DNA of 64,000 nt from Antricoccus suffuscus (lineage in GTDB: Bacteria > Actinomycetota > Actinomycetes > Mycobacteriales > Antricoccaceae), in NCBI RefSeq assembly GCF_003003235.1, contig NZ_PVUE01000017.1, positions 47,647-111,646 on the forward strand. The letters are read 5' to 3'. The notes below the pieces were generated by a model that saw only the letters and a list, made by a program, of their open reading frames with translations, was not told the DNA's origin and ran no database searches. Below, one piece after another: positions 43,674 through 53,358 of the stretch (the first letter of the stretch is position 1; every line of letters starts with the position of its first letter). Position numbers and translations under genes: made by a program.

Positions 43674-43793
43674 ATGGAACTTGGCCTCAGCGGTCGCGCC
43701 TCAATCGTGACCGGTGCAAATCGCTCGATCGGTCGCGTGTGTCTTCACCGGAAGTATCAATGCGGGGTTCCTGCGCTCAAGCGCGACACATAG
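43674..43793 (+). pseudogene. N-terminal stub of a short-chain dehydrogenase/reductase
   Basis: From an ATG at 43674 the frame reads MELGLSGRASIVTGANRSIG, the classical SDR start with the nucleotide-binding TGxxxxxG glycine motif. It then turns into RVCLHRKYQCGVPALKRDT and stops. The remaining 200 or so residues of an SDR are missing. This is a truncated gene left between the binding-protein gene and the beta-oxidation enzyme gene. Confidence 0.7.
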
Positions 43794-43840
43794 CCTGAGA
43801 AGGATCCGACACTTCTTGAGTTAGGGAATGCGTGCACCTG

Positions 43841-45952
43841 ATGAGTAACTCGATCGACTTCAGCGATGTCTCGGCCACCGTCCGGTACGGCGTAAAGGAC
43901 GGCGTCGCCGTCGTCATCCTCGCCAACCCGCCGGTCAACGGCCTAGGAGACACAATCCGCGCCGGCCTCGACGCCGGCATCACCAAGGCCGCGGCCGACG
44001 ACGCAGTTACCGCCGTGGTTATCGCCGGCGACGGCCGCGCATTCTGCGGCGGCGCGGACATCCGCCAGTTCAACACCGCAGCGTCCAACGCCGAGCCATC
44101 ATTGGGCAACATCATCGTGAAGATGCAGGGGCTGCCGAAGCCTGTGATCGCGGCGATCCACGGGTTCGCGCTCGGTGGCGGCCTTGAGCTCGCACTTGCC
44201 TGCCATTATCGAATTGCGGAGAACAACGCCCAGATCGGTCTCCCCGAGGTCAACCTCGGTCTCATCCCGGGTGGCGGTGGCACTCAGCGCCTGCCACGCA
44301 TCATCGGCGCGAAGAAGGCGCTGGACATGATCCAGCAAGGCACGCCCGTCACCGGCGCGAAGGCCGCCGAACTCGGCGTCGTCGATGGGAACTTCGAGGG
44401 AGATCCAGTCGAAGCCGGGATCGCCTTCGCTAAAGAGGTCGCAGCACGCAGCAAACAACTACCAGTTGTCGACAAGCGTCCGCCGGCCGACGCCGACGGC
44501 GTCGACTTCGAGGCCGCACGCAAAGCAGTACGCCGCAACGCCCGTAACGGCCTGGCCCAGCACGCCGCCATCAACAGCGTCGAAGCGGCGACCAAGCTCG
44601 ATACCGAAGCGGGCCTCGTGGCCGAGCGCGACGAGTTCGTCAAGCTCATCGCCGGACCCGAGTCCGCCGCCCTGCGGCATATCTTCTTCGCCGACCGAGA
44701 AGCAGCGAAGGTCGCCGACGTACCCAAGGACACGCCACTGCGCAAGGTGGAGAAGGTCGCGATCATCGGCGCCGGCACGATGGGTGGCGGGATCACCATG
44801 GTGTTCGTCAACGCGGGCATCCCGGTCACCCTGATCGAACAGGAACAAGCCGGCCTCGACCGCGGGCTGGGCAATATCCAGCGCAACTACGACGTGACCG
44901 CGTCGAAGGGCAAGCTCACCGCCGAGCAGGTCACGACGCGGATGGGGCTGATCACGCCCACCTTGAAACTCGAAGACGCGGCCGACGCGGACCTGGTCAT
45001 CGAGGCAGTGTTCGAGGAGATGGACGTCAAGAAGGACATCTTCACCAAGCTCGACGCGATCTGCAAACCCGGCGCGATCCTGGCCTCGAACACCTCCCGG
45101 CTGGACATCAACGAGATCGCGTCGGTCACCAAGCGGCCCGCCGACGTGATCGGGCTGCACTTCTTCAGCCCCGCCAACGTGATGAAACTGCTGGAGGTGG
45201 TGCGCGGTGATGCGACCGCGGCGGACGTGATCGCGACGAGCATGAAGACCGCGCAGAAGGTCGGCAAGATCCCCGTTCTGGCGAAGGTGTGCGAAGGGTT
45301 CATCGGCAACCGCATGCTCTCGCCGTACAAGCGCGAAGCGGACTTCCTACTCGAGGATGGAGCGTCCCCGCAGCAGGTCGACGGCGCGCTGATGGACTTC
45401 GGGCTGGCGATGGGCCCAATCGCGATGTCCGACCTCGCCGGCCTAGATATCAGCTGGGCCACGCGGAAGCGGCTCGAACCAACCCGGCGTAAAGACCTGC
45501 GCTACTCCGCCGTCGCGGACCGGTTGTGTGAGGCGGGCCGGTTTGGGCAGAAGACCGGCGCCGGGTTCTACCGCTACGAAGACGGCAACCGGACACCGAT
45601 CCCAGATCCCGCGGTCGATGAGATCATCGCGCAGTGCGCGAAAGACGCCGGCATCGAGCGGCGTACCGTCACCGACGAGGAGATCGTCGAGCGGTGCATC
45701 CTCGCGCTGGTGAACGAAGGCGCGAAAATCCTCGAAGAAGGCATCGCGCAGCGCGCGTCGGATATCGATGTCGTGTATGTCAATGGTTACGGTTTCCCGG
45801 CGTACCGGGGTGGCCCGATGTACTACGCGCAGTCGCTCGGACTCGATGTGACGCTGGCGAAGATCCAGACCCTGCATAAGCAGCACGGCGAGTTCTGGAC
45901 GCCCGCACCGCTGTTGGAGAAACTCGTCGCCGAAGGCAAAACCGAGTTCTAA
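43841..45952 (+). CDS. fused enoyl-CoA hydratase / 3-hydroxyacyl-CoA dehydrogenase
   Basis: A protein of about 703 residues with both beta-oxidation activities. The N-terminal crotonase domain has the oxyanion-hole region GDGRAFCGGADIRQF, HGFALGGGLELALACHYRIA and the catalytic Glu in GLPEVNLGLIPGGGGTQRLP. The NAD-binding domain starts IIGAGTMGGGITMVF. The dehydrogenase C-terminal domain has GLHFFSPANVMKLLEVVRG and the segment GFPAYRGGPMYYA. The FadJ/FadB-like architecture converts enoyl-CoA to 3-ketoacyl-CoA. A GTG at 43832, better spaced from an AGGGA site, is an alternative start. The thiolase partner is not adjacent. Confidence 0.95.
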   Translation: MSNSIDFSDVSATVRYGVKDGVAVVILANPPVNGLGDTIRAGLDAGITKAAADDAVTAVVIAGDGRAFCGGADIRQFNTAASNAEPSLGNIIVKMQGLPKPVIAAIHGFALGGGLELALACHYRIAENNAQIGLPEVNLGLIPGGGGTQRLPRIIGAKKALDMIQQGTPVTGAKAAELGVVDGNFEGDPVEAGIAFAKEVAARSKQLPVVDKRPPADADGVDFEAARKAVRRNARNGLAQHAAINSVEAATKLDTEAGLVAERDEFVKLIAGPESAALRHIFFADREAAKVADVPKDTPLRKVEKVAIIGAGTMGGGITMVFVNAGIPVTLIEQEQAGLDRGLGNIQRNYDVTASKGKLTAEQVTTRMGLITPTLKLEDAADADLVIEAVFEEMDVKKDIFTKLDAICKPGAILASNTSRLDINEIASVTKRPADVIGLHFFSPANVMKLLEVVRGDATAADVIATSMKTAQKVGKIPVLAKVCEGFIGNRMLSPYKREADFLLEDGASPQQVDGALMDFGLAMGPIAMSDLAGLDISWATRKRLEPTRRKDLRYSAVADRLCEAGRFGQKTGAGFYRYEDGNRTPIPDPAVDEIIAQCAKDAGIERRTVTDEEIVERCILALVNEGAKILEEGIAQRASDIDVVYVNGYGFPAYRGGPMYYAQSLGLDVTLAKIQTLHKQHGEFWTPAPLLEKLVAEGKTEF

Positions 45953-45969
45953 AGAACCAGTATCAGAGC

Positions 45970-47448
45970 GTGAGCTCAGCATCCGGCGCCGAGACCCGGC
46001 GCACAGCGTGGTCGGGTCTCGGTGTCGTCACCGGCGGACTGTTCATGACAGTCATGTCGGTGACGCTGGTGAGCGTCGCCCTGCCCGATATAGGGCGGGA
46101 CCTCCCAGCAAACGCGACCGACCTGCAATGGATCGTCGATGGCTACATCATCGTCTACGCCAGCCTGCTGGTCGCTTGTGGAGTGGCCGGCGATCGCTTT
46201 GGGCGCAAGGGCGTATTCATTGTCGGTATCGCACTGTTCGCGACCGGTTCGCTCGTGGCCGGCCTGGCACCATCAATCGCGCCACTCCTCATCGGACGTG
46301 TCATCCAGGGACTCGGCCCGGCCATCGTGATACCGGGGAGCGTCACGATCATCCGCGCGCTGTTCGACGACCCGCGCCAACGCGCGCTAGCGCTGGGCCT
46401 GTGGTCCACCGGATCGGGAGTCGCGATGGCCGTCGGGCCGGCCGTCGGCGGCGCCATCGTGGACGCAGTCGGATGGCGCTGGGTATTCCTAATAAACGTG
46501 CCGCTTGGAATCGTGATGCTCCTCGTCAGCATCCGCTACATCCCGAAATTGGGCCGGTCGTCTGTCCGTGCACGCTTCGACTGGACCGGCGTGGCACTGA
46601 CCACGGTCGGCATCGCGTGCCTCGCCTTCGCCATCATCGAAGGCCAGGACCACGGCTGGACCTCCCCGCTCATCCTGACCGCATTCGTCGTCGGCGCGGC
46701 GGCGATGGCCGCCTTCATCCTCGTCGAACGGCAGATCACCGAACCACTGATCAATCTCGACCTCTTCCGCCGGCCGAGCTTCACCGCATCCAACGTCGCC
46801 GGGTTCGTCGTCTTCTTCGTATATATAGGCATCATTGTCTACTTCAGCGTCTTCCTCCAGCAAGTCGCCGGCTACTCCGCCATCGCGGCCGGACTCGGCG
46901 TATCGAGCCTCGGCCTGGCATTCGCGGTCGTCGGGCCGCTGGCCGGATTCCTCGTTGGGCGCCTCGGCGCACACTGGCCGCTCACTATCGGCCTGGTGAT
47001 AATCGGCTGCGCCACCTTGACCCTGCTGCGGCTCACTCCCGATACCGGGATCGCCGGGCTGTGGTGGATGCTCGCCATCTTCGGCTTCGGTATCGGGCTG
47101 AGCCTCACGCCGATGACCGCGATCAGTATCTCGGCGGTCGACGCAGAGCATGCCGGCATGGCCTCGGCCGTGCTCAACGCGGTCCGGCAGATCGGCCAGG
47201 TCCTCGGCGTCGCGGTATTCGGCGTCTTCGCCTACGGCCACTTGTCGACGACGACCACCACCGGACACGTGTTTTCGCACGCCGACGGCGCCGCGTTCGT
47301 CAGCGGGCTGCGAGTCGCGCTCCTCATCTCGGGCATCGCCGTACTCGTCACTGCCGCGCTCGGCGTCGTACTCTTCCGGCGTGATCGGCCCGACCGAGCC
47401 AACGAGAGCACACCGGACCTCGCCCACCAGGAACAGCGTCATGGCTAG
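45970..47448 (+). CDS. MFS transporter, DHA2 (14-TM, EmrB/QacA) family, first of a tandem pair
   Basis: A 492-residue exporter with about 14 membrane segments. Motif A is GVAGDRFGRKGVFI, and the antiporter motif C region is GPAVGGAIVDAVGW. LQWIVDGYIIVYASLLVACG is the DHA2 motif in helix 2. The family exports drugs and metabolites with proton antiport. The GTG start at 45970 follows the fused beta-oxidation gene by 17 bases. Its last 8 bases overlap the start of a close paralogue, so the pair is coupled. Confidence 0.92.
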   Translation: MSSASGAETRRTAWSGLGVVTGGLFMTVMSVTLVSVALPDIGRDLPANATDLQWIVDGYIIVYASLLVACGVAGDRFGRKGVFIVGIALFATGSLVAGLAPSIAPLLIGRVIQGLGPAIVIPGSVTIIRALFDDPRQRALALGLWSTGSGVAMAVGPAVGGAIVDAVGWRWVFLINVPLGIVMLLVSIRYIPKLGRSSVRARFDWTGVALTTVGIACLAFAIIEGQDHGWTSPLILTAFVVGAAAMAAFILVERQITEPLINLDLFRRPSFTASNVAGFVVFFVYIGIIVYFSVFLQQVAGYSAIAAGLGVSSLGLAFAVVGPLAGFLVGRLGAHWPLTIGLVIIGCATLTLLRLTPDTGIAGLWWMLAIFGFGIGLSLTPMTAISISAVDAEHAGMASAVLNAVRQIGQVLGVAVFGVFAYGHLSTTTTTGHVFSHADGAAFVSGLRVALLISGIAVLVTAALGVVLFRRDRPDRANESTPDLAHQEQRHG

Positions 47449-48883
47449 ACCCGCTACTAGTACCGGAGCATGGCTCACCCTGCTCGTCGCCGCTGCCGGA
47501 CAGTTCCTCTCGGTCGTGTCCACCACGGTGGTCAGCGTGGCACTACCGACCATGGGCGAGCACCTCGACGCCAGTGCGACCGACCTGCAGTGGATCGTCG
47601 ACAGCTACGTACTCGTCCTCGCGAGCCTGCTGATGACCGGCGGCGTACTCGGCGATCGCCTGGGGCGCAAGGGAGTCTTTATGGTCGGCATCGCGATCTT
47701 CGCGACCGGCTCCCTAATGACCGGCCTCGCCCCAACTATCGAAATGGTCCTGATCGGGCGAGTAATCCAGGCAATCGGGCCGGCCCTGCTCGTGCCCGGC
47801 AGCCTCAACATCGTCCGGGCGGCGTTCGACGACCCCGCAAGACGGGCATTCGCGCTCGGACTGTGGTCGACCAGCTCGGGGCTCGCGATGGCCGTCGGCC
47901 CAATTGTCGGCGGCGTGATCGTCGATGGCTGGGGCTGGCGGTGGGTCTTCCTGATCAACGTGCCGTTGAGCCTGCTGCTGATCGCAATCGCCGCACGCTA
48001 CGTGCCACGGCTGGCGAAACTGACGAACAAGGCGCGGTTCGACCTTTCGGGTGCTGTGCTAACTATTGTCGGCGTTGGTGCGCTGGCATTTGCGATCATC
48101 GAGGGACAAAACCACGGCTGGGGATCGCCGCTCATCCTCGGCATGTTCGCACTCAGCCTCGTCACGCTGACGATCTTCGTGCTAGTCGAACGACGCCTGG
48201 CCGATCCGCTTATCGACGTACGGTTATATCTGCTGCCTAGGTTCGCGGCGGCCAATATCGCCGGACTGGTGGTCTTTTTCGCATTCACCGGAAGCATCGT
48301 CTACTTCAGCGCCTACTTCCAGCAGGTGCAAGGCCTGGACGCGCTGCACGCCGGTATCAACGTCGCCGCACTTGGGATCGCGTTCGCGGTCGCCTCGACG
48401 GTGTCCGGGCATCTGGTCGGCCGGATCGGCGCGAAATGGCCACTACTCATCGGCCTGGTGGTCTGCGCGGCGGGCACACTCGGCCTTCTACGGCTCGACA
48501 CCACGACGCCGGGTTCGCTCATCTGGTGGAACTTTGCCATCTTCGGCTTCGGGATCGGCCTCAGCATGTCACCGATGGCCGCGATCGCGATGGCCGCCGT
48601 CGACGCCTCCCACGCGGGCATGGCCTCGGCCATTCTCAACTCAGTGCGTCAGGTTGGCCAGTTGCTCGGCGTAGCGGTGCTCGGAGCGCTGGTGTACGCC
48701 AACATCCCCGGACGAAGCGGCGGTGGCGCGCGGCTGAACCCGCGCGACCAGGAGTCTTTCGTCAGCGGTTTGCACGCCGCGATGTGGACCTCGGCCGTGG
48801 CACTGCTCATCGGCGCCGTACTCAGCGCATTGCTGTTTCGAGTCGAAGCCAAGCGGGAACGGACCGTCACTCCCGTCGCGTGA
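47441..48883 (+). CDS. MFS transporter, DHA2 family, second of a tandem pair
   Basis: A 480-residue protein, paralogous over its whole length to the transporter just upstream. The matching helix-2 segment is DLQWIVDSYVLVLASLLMTGG, motif A is GDRLGRKGVFMVGIAIFATG, and motif C is GPIVGGVIVDGWGWRW. The shared segments are also very similar at nucleotide level, pointing to a tandem duplication. The ATG at 47441 lies inside the upstream gene (ATGGCTAG), which fits coupled synthesis. Substrate unknown. Confidence 0.92.
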   Translation: MARPATSTGAWLTLLVAAAGQFLSVVSTTVVSVALPTMGEHLDASATDLQWIVDSYVLVLASLLMTGGVLGDRLGRKGVFMVGIAIFATGSLMTGLAPTIEMVLIGRVIQAIGPALLVPGSLNIVRAAFDDPARRAFALGLWSTSSGLAMAVGPIVGGVIVDGWGWRWVFLINVPLSLLLIAIAARYVPRLAKLTNKARFDLSGAVLTIVGVGALAFAIIEGQNHGWGSPLILGMFALSLVTLTIFVLVERRLADPLIDVRLYLLPRFAAANIAGLVVFFAFTGSIVYFSAYFQQVQGLDALHAGINVAALGIAFAVASTVSGHLVGRIGAKWPLLIGLVVCAAGTLGLLRLDTTTPGSLIWWNFAIFGFGIGLSMSPMAAIAMAAVDASHAGMASAILNSVRQVGQLLGVAVLGALVYANIPGRSGGGARLNPRDQESFVSGLHAAMWTSAVALLIGAVLSALLFRVEAKRERTVTPVA

Positions 48884-49128
48884 CCACACGGCCTGCTCAC
48901 CGATATCTAAACGCGGATCACACATGCGCGGCGCTACGTTTCTTCGGCACCCTGTGGAGCACGCACGGATGATGCATCGCAGTACGACAACTAAATGGGC
49001 ACACCTCCAAGGTGTGCGCGGGGGCCGCTCGGAACGCACGTCGAGGAGCAAACTATGTCACTCGAATCAGACACAACGGCCATAGACTGCTGGCACCAGC
49101 GGATCGCCTCACCGATCGAGGCCTGCGC

Positions 49129-50652
49129 ATGAGCACCACGTCCGCGACGCCGGACCCAGTCGTCGTTCGAAGTACTGTTCCGGCGCGGATGGACCGGCTG
49201 CCGTGGACTCGATTCCACTGGATCGTCGTCGTCGGGCTCGGGGTGTCGTGGATCCTTGACGGACTCGAGATCCAGATCGTCTCCCTTAATGGGCCATCGT
49301 TGACCGACGCCGCGGGCTCGATGCACTTGAGCGCGGCGGAGTTCGGCGCACTCGGATCGATCTACCTCGCCGGCGAGGTCGTCGGCGCGCTGGTATTCGG
49401 GCGGATCACCGACAAGCTAGGGCGTCGCAAACTATTCATCATCACGCTCGCGATTTACCTCGTTGGCAGCGGCCTCGGCGGATTCGCCTGGGACTTCTGG
49501 TCATTGGCGCTGTTCCGCTTCGTCGCGGGCACGGGCATCGGCGGCGAATATACGGCTATCAACTCCGCGATCGACGAGTTGATCCCCGCAAAGTACCGCG
49601 GCAGGGTGGATATCGCCGTCAACGGGACGTATTGGGGTGGCGCGCTGCTCGGCAACCTCGTCGGGCTGTACCTGTTCTCCAACAACGTATCGATCGACTG
49701 GGGCTGGCGTATCGGGTTCTTTATCGGTCCCGTCCTGGGCCTGGTCATCATCTTCCTACGTCGGACCATCCCTGAGAGCCCGCGCTGGCTAATGACGCAT
49801 GGGCGCGAGGAGGAGGCGAAACGCACCGTCGACGACATCGAGAAACGAATCGAGGCGCGCGGCGTCGAGCTTGAGCCGGTCCCGGACTCAAAGGCGATCA
49901 CGCTCAAAGAGACGCCGCCCCTCGGCTTCGCCGAACTGACGAAGATCTTCTTCGGCAAGTACCCGAAGCGGTCGGTGCTCGGCTTCACCATGATGGTCAC
50001 CCAGGCGTTCCTCTACAACGCGATCTTCTTCAGCTATGCCTTGGTTCTGAAGACGTTCTACGGAATCCCGGCGGGTTCGATCCCGCTGTACTTCCTGCCG
50101 TTCGCGCTGGGCAACCTGCTGGGCCCGTTGTTACTAGGACACCTCTTCGACACCATCGGGCGTCGCAAGATGATTCTCGCGACGTACGGAGGATCCGGGA
50201 TCTTGCTGTTCATCACCGCGTTCATGTTCAACGCGGGGATCTTGACCGCGACGACACAGACGATCCTGTGGTGCGTCATCTTCTTCTTCGCCTCGGCCGG
50301 TGCGTCCTCGGCGTACCTCACCGTCAGCGAGATCTTTCCACTTGAGCTTCGCGGACAGGCGATCTCGTACTTCTTCGCGATCTCCCAAGGGGCCGGCGGG
50401 GTGGTCGCGCCGTGGCTGTTCGGCAAGCTCATCGGGAATCCGGACGCTCTCGCGTCAACCGGACACGCACCGCCGACCGGCCCATTGACGTGGGGCTACG
50501 TCATCGGCGCCAGCATCATGGTCATCGGCGGCTTGGTGGCCTGGTTCATCGGCATAGACGCCGAACGGAAGTCCTTGGAAGACATCGCCACGCCGCTGTC
50601 CGCAGCCGAACAACCACCCGGCCAAGGTGAGATGAGCGAGGCACGATCATGA
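49129..50652 (+). CDS. MFS transporter, metabolite:H+ symporter / sugar-porter-like
   Basis: A 507-residue 12-helix MFS protein. The helix-1 motif is SWILDGLEIQIVSLNGPSL, the loop motif FGRITDKLGRRKLFI, and the mid-loop motif RRTIPESPRWLMTHGREEEA (family PESPRWL). This places it in the sugar porter/metabolite:H+ symporter clade of uptake systems, unlike the DHA2 exporters upstream. It heads a likely operon: the universal stress protein gene starts inside its last codons (ATGA-type overlap at 50649), and an SDR gene follows. Confidence 0.9.
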   Translation: MSTTSATPDPVVVRSTVPARMDRLPWTRFHWIVVVGLGVSWILDGLEIQIVSLNGPSLTDAAGSMHLSAAEFGALGSIYLAGEVVGALVFGRITDKLGRRKLFIITLAIYLVGSGLGGFAWDFWSLALFRFVAGTGIGGEYTAINSAIDELIPAKYRGRVDIAVNGTYWGGALLGNLVGLYLFSNNVSIDWGWRIGFFIGPVLGLVIIFLRRTIPESPRWLMTHGREEEAKRTVDDIEKRIEARGVELEPVPDSKAITLKETPPLGFAELTKIFFGKYPKRSVLGFTMMVTQAFLYNAIFFSYALVLKTFYGIPAGSIPLYFLPFALGNLLGPLLLGHLFDTIGRRKMILATYGGSGILLFITAFMFNAGILTATTQTILWCVIFFFASAGASSAYLTVSEIFPLELRGQAISYFFAISQGAGGVVAPWLFGKLIGNPDALASTGHAPPTGPLTWGYVIGASIMVIGGLVAWFIGIDAERKSLEDIATPLSAAEQPPGQGEMSEARS

Positions 50653-51200
50653 CAATTCCGGAGATGGGCGGGGTCGTCGTCGGCGTGAGCACCCGCAGCG
50701 GATCGCCAACAGCGCTGCAGTGGGCAGCCGACTTCGCCCATGAGCGTGGCCTTTCACTGCACGCAGTGATGGCCTGGCGACCGTCTCGCGCACCCGCTGC
50801 ACCGGCCATGCGGCCACCAATACCTACCGTCCACGGGCCGGCGGACCCGAAGGCCACCGCCGATGAGAAGTTGCGCAAATACGTCGCTGCTGCCCTTGGC
50901 GAGGACAATGAGGTCGACTGCGAGACGCTCCGTGGCTCACCCGGACCAGTCCTGCGCAGAATGAGCAAAAATGCCACCCTCATCGTGCTCGGCTCGCCGC
51001 GCGACACGAATGTCTCGGCACATCGGATCGCCGCCGAGCTGGTGGTGCAGGCGGACTGTCCGGTCGTTGTCATGCCCCGACTGCCACGCCCGGCGCCGTC
51101 GAAAGCCAAGGTCGCGGGAAAGAAGATCGCCAGTGCCGCGGCGAAAGCGGCCGCTGGAGCCGGTCGCCCTGGGCGGCCGCCGCGACCCCCTGGCAAATAG
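50649..51200 (+). CDS. universal stress protein domain with basic Lys/Ala/Pro tail
   Basis: A 183-residue protein. Residues 1-145 form a UspA-like fold (GVVVGVSTRSGSPTALQWA, ending VVQADCPVVVMPRLP). The ATP-binding signature G-x2-G-x9-G-S is not intact, as the loop reads LGSPRDTNVSAHRIAAELV. The last 37 residues are Lys-, Ala- and Pro-rich (KAKVAGKKIASAAAKAAAG) and end GRPGRPPRPPGK, resembling histone-H1-like tails with an AT-hook-like GRP core. It overlaps the upstream transporter gene by 4 bases. DNA or RNA binding by the tail is inference. Confidence 0.82.
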   Translation: MTIPEMGGVVVGVSTRSGSPTALQWAADFAHERGLSLHAVMAWRPSRAPAAPAMRPPIPTVHGPADPKATADEKLRKYVAAALGEDNEVDCETLRGSPGPVLRRMSKNATLIVLGSPRDTNVSAHRIAAELVVQADCPVVVMPRLPRPAPSKAKVAGKKIASAAAKAAAGAGRPGRPPRPPGK

Positions 51201-51265
51201 CCGGCGACCGACAGCGGGCCGTGTGCTTATATGCATGGAGGCAGACATCGAAAAGGGGCGAGACG

Positions 51266-52084
51266 TTGACTGACGAAAAACTCAAGCTGGCAGGCAAAGT
51301 TGCCCTCGTGTTTGGCGCCGGGCAGACACCAGGCGAATCCGTCGGCAACGGCCGCGCGACCGCGGTACTGTTCGCGCGCGAAGGTGCGCGAGTAGTCGCG
51401 GCCGATCGCGATCTCGCCGCGGCACAGGCAACCGTCGAGCAGATCGTCAAAGAGGGCGGTCACGCGATTGCCGTTGCGGCCGACGTCACCAGCGAGGCGG
51501 ACATCGTCCGCGCCGTCGACACTTGCGTGCGACAGTACGGCGGGCGGATCGACGTACTGCACAACAACGTCGGCGTCAGCCTGTCCGCGGGCGACGCACC
51601 AGTCACCGAGACCGACGCCGACTCATTCGAGCTCATCACCAACATCAACCTGCGCGGTATGGTCCTCGCCTGCAAACACGTGCTACCGATCATGCGCACC
51701 CAGCAAAGTGGCGCGATTGTGTGCATATCTTCGGTCGCGGCGATTACCAACTATCCCAATATCGCTTATCGCACCTCCAAAGCCGGCGTCAACGCGTTGG
51801 TCAACAATGTCGCCGCCACCAACGCCGAGTTCGGGATCCGCGTCAACTCGATCCTGCCTGGCCTGATGAACACGCCCATGGCAGTCGAAAACAGGGTGGG
51901 CCGCGGCGGTGCGACGCGTGAGGAGGTGATCGCCGCGAGAGACGTCAAAGTCCCACTCGGCGGCAAGATGGGAACAGCTTGGGACGTCGCAAAAGCCGCG
52001 CTGTTTCTCGCCAGCGACGACGCGGCATTCATCACTGGGGTGGAGCTCCCGGTCGACGGTGGCCAGTCACTCATGCGTGGGTAG
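51266..52084 (+). CDS. short-chain dehydrogenase/reductase
   Basis: A 272-residue classical SDR. The nucleotide motif is ALVFGAGQTPGESVGNGRA (a variant of TGxxxGxG with an insert). The structural motif is VLHNNVGVS (NNxG), the catalytic region is AIVCISSVAAITNYPNIAY with Ser, Tyr and RTSKAG Lys, and the C-terminal part is ITGVELPVDGGQSL. The TTG start at 51266 is chosen for its upstream AAGGGGCG site and the SDR N-terminus. Substrate unknown. It sits behind the transporter and stress protein genes, possibly co-transcribed. Confidence 0.88.
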   Translation: MTDEKLKLAGKVALVFGAGQTPGESVGNGRATAVLFAREGARVVAADRDLAAAQATVEQIVKEGGHAIAVAADVTSEADIVRAVDTCVRQYGGRIDVLHNNVGVSLSAGDAPVTETDADSFELITNINLRGMVLACKHVLPIMRTQQSGAIVCISSVAAITNYPNIAYRTSKAGVNALVNNVAATNAEFGIRVNSILPGLMNTPMAVENRVGRGGATREEVIAARDVKVPLGGKMGTAWDVAKAALFLASDDAAFITGVELPVDGGQSLMRG

Positions 52085-52123
52085 GTCAAGGCCGTCATCG
52101 GCGATACGGCAAAATTGACGGCA

Positions 52124-53182
52124 ATGACTCAACCAACCGGCACCTCCGTTCATCCCAATTCCGACCTTCCCGACGGTTGGGCCTCGCGCCCCGCGGTCTC
52201 GTCGGACGTCGCGTCGATGACGGCCCTGCGCCGTAAGTACGAAGAGCAAATCCGGGGATGGGCCTCGGCTAGCGAGGCGCAGATCGCCGTAGCCGTCGAC
52301 GATTCGGGTCGGGTACGCCGCGAGCACCTGGTCATTTTCGATGCCGCTGGCCAACTGCGCGGATGGTGCGAGGCGCATGATCGGGCTCCGGGCCGGGTGG
52401 TCATCCTCATCGTTGTCGACCCGGACCTGACCGCCGAGACTGCCGAAGTTGTGGGCGATGTGCTCGTGCAATTCGCACGTGGAATGGCTGTCGCGATGGC
52501 GACCGATAACGACGTGGCCAAGACACAGCTCGACGTCGACGTCTACTCCGCCGACAAACGGCAAACCCGCTGGCTCACTCTCGCCGGCCTACGGTGTGTC
52601 CGGACCTGGTGGCACATGTCGCGACCGGTACGCCCCGATGAGTCGGCGAGCGATCGCCCGCCACGCGACGGCGTACAGATCCGCGCCGTGGGGCGCGGCG
52701 AGGACGGCATGCCCGACGTGGGCGACCTGCGTTCAATCCATGGCGTCCTCGAAGAGGCATTCTCCGACCACTTCAACTCGCACGAGGAGACATTCGAGGC
52801 ATTCGTGTCACGACTGCGCGAAGATCCCAACCACCATTGGGATCATTGGTGGATCGCCGAGATCAATGACGGTGCTGCACCCCGTCCGGCCGGCGCGCTG
52901 GTCGGCTCGGTGATTCCAGGACCGGACCCTGCTGAGGACACCCCAGCGGCCGGTACCTACATCGAGTACATCGGCGTACTGCGTTCGGCACGCGGACACG
53001 GCGTCGCCACGTCGTTGATCGACACGGTGATCGCCGACGCCGCTCAGCGCGACCGCAAAGAGGTTGCCCTCGAGGTCGACGCGGACTCCCCCACTGGCGC
53101 GCAGGGACTCTACGAGTCGCTCGGCTTCGTCACGAAGTACACAACCGAGTCGTGGCAGCTCTACCTCGACTCGGCTGTCTGA
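52124..53182 (+). CDS. GNAT-family acetyltransferase, two-domain
   Basis: A 352-residue protein. The C-terminal half is a GNAT domain with the acetyl-CoA loop VLRSARGHGVATSLIDTVI and the strand-turn SPTGAQGLYESLGFVTKYT. The N-terminal half (about 150 residues) resembles a second, degenerate GNAT fold with DREHLVIFDAAGQLRGWCE-type strands but no clear CoA loop. Paired GNATs are common in actinobacteria, as in mycothiol synthase. MshD motifs are not certain, so substrate is open. ATG 52124 is preferred to a TTG at 52115. Confidence 0.82.
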   Translation: MTQPTGTSVHPNSDLPDGWASRPAVSSDVASMTALRRKYEEQIRGWASASEAQIAVAVDDSGRVRREHLVIFDAAGQLRGWCEAHDRAPGRVVILIVVDPDLTAETAEVVGDVLVQFARGMAVAMATDNDVAKTQLDVDVYSADKRQTRWLTLAGLRCVRTWWHMSRPVRPDESASDRPPRDGVQIRAVGRGEDGMPDVGDLRSIHGVLEEAFSDHFNSHEETFEAFVSRLREDPNHHWDHWWIAEINDGAAPRPAGALVGSVIPGPDPAEDTPAAGTYIEYIGVLRSARGHGVATSLIDTVIADAAQRDRKEVALEVDADSPTGAQGLYESLGFVTKYTTESWQLYLDSAV

Positions 53183-53358
53183 CCCAAACCAACACCTCTC
53201 AAACCCACACCTCGCAAACCGCTACCCGGTGGTGATTCCGGGGCCAGTTTCACTACAGATCGCGAGGGCGAGATTCCTGCCCTGCAGAGAGATTAGGATA
53301 TGTGTCTGGTGTGATCGCGGATCGTGCCTGAGAAAACTCATGTTGGAGGTACGTCGCT

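Noticed and set aside
46489..47553. 354-codon minus-strand frame across the DHA2 gene pair
   Set aside because: Composition is charged and repetitive (Glu, Asp, Arg), mirroring the membrane helices on the other strand.
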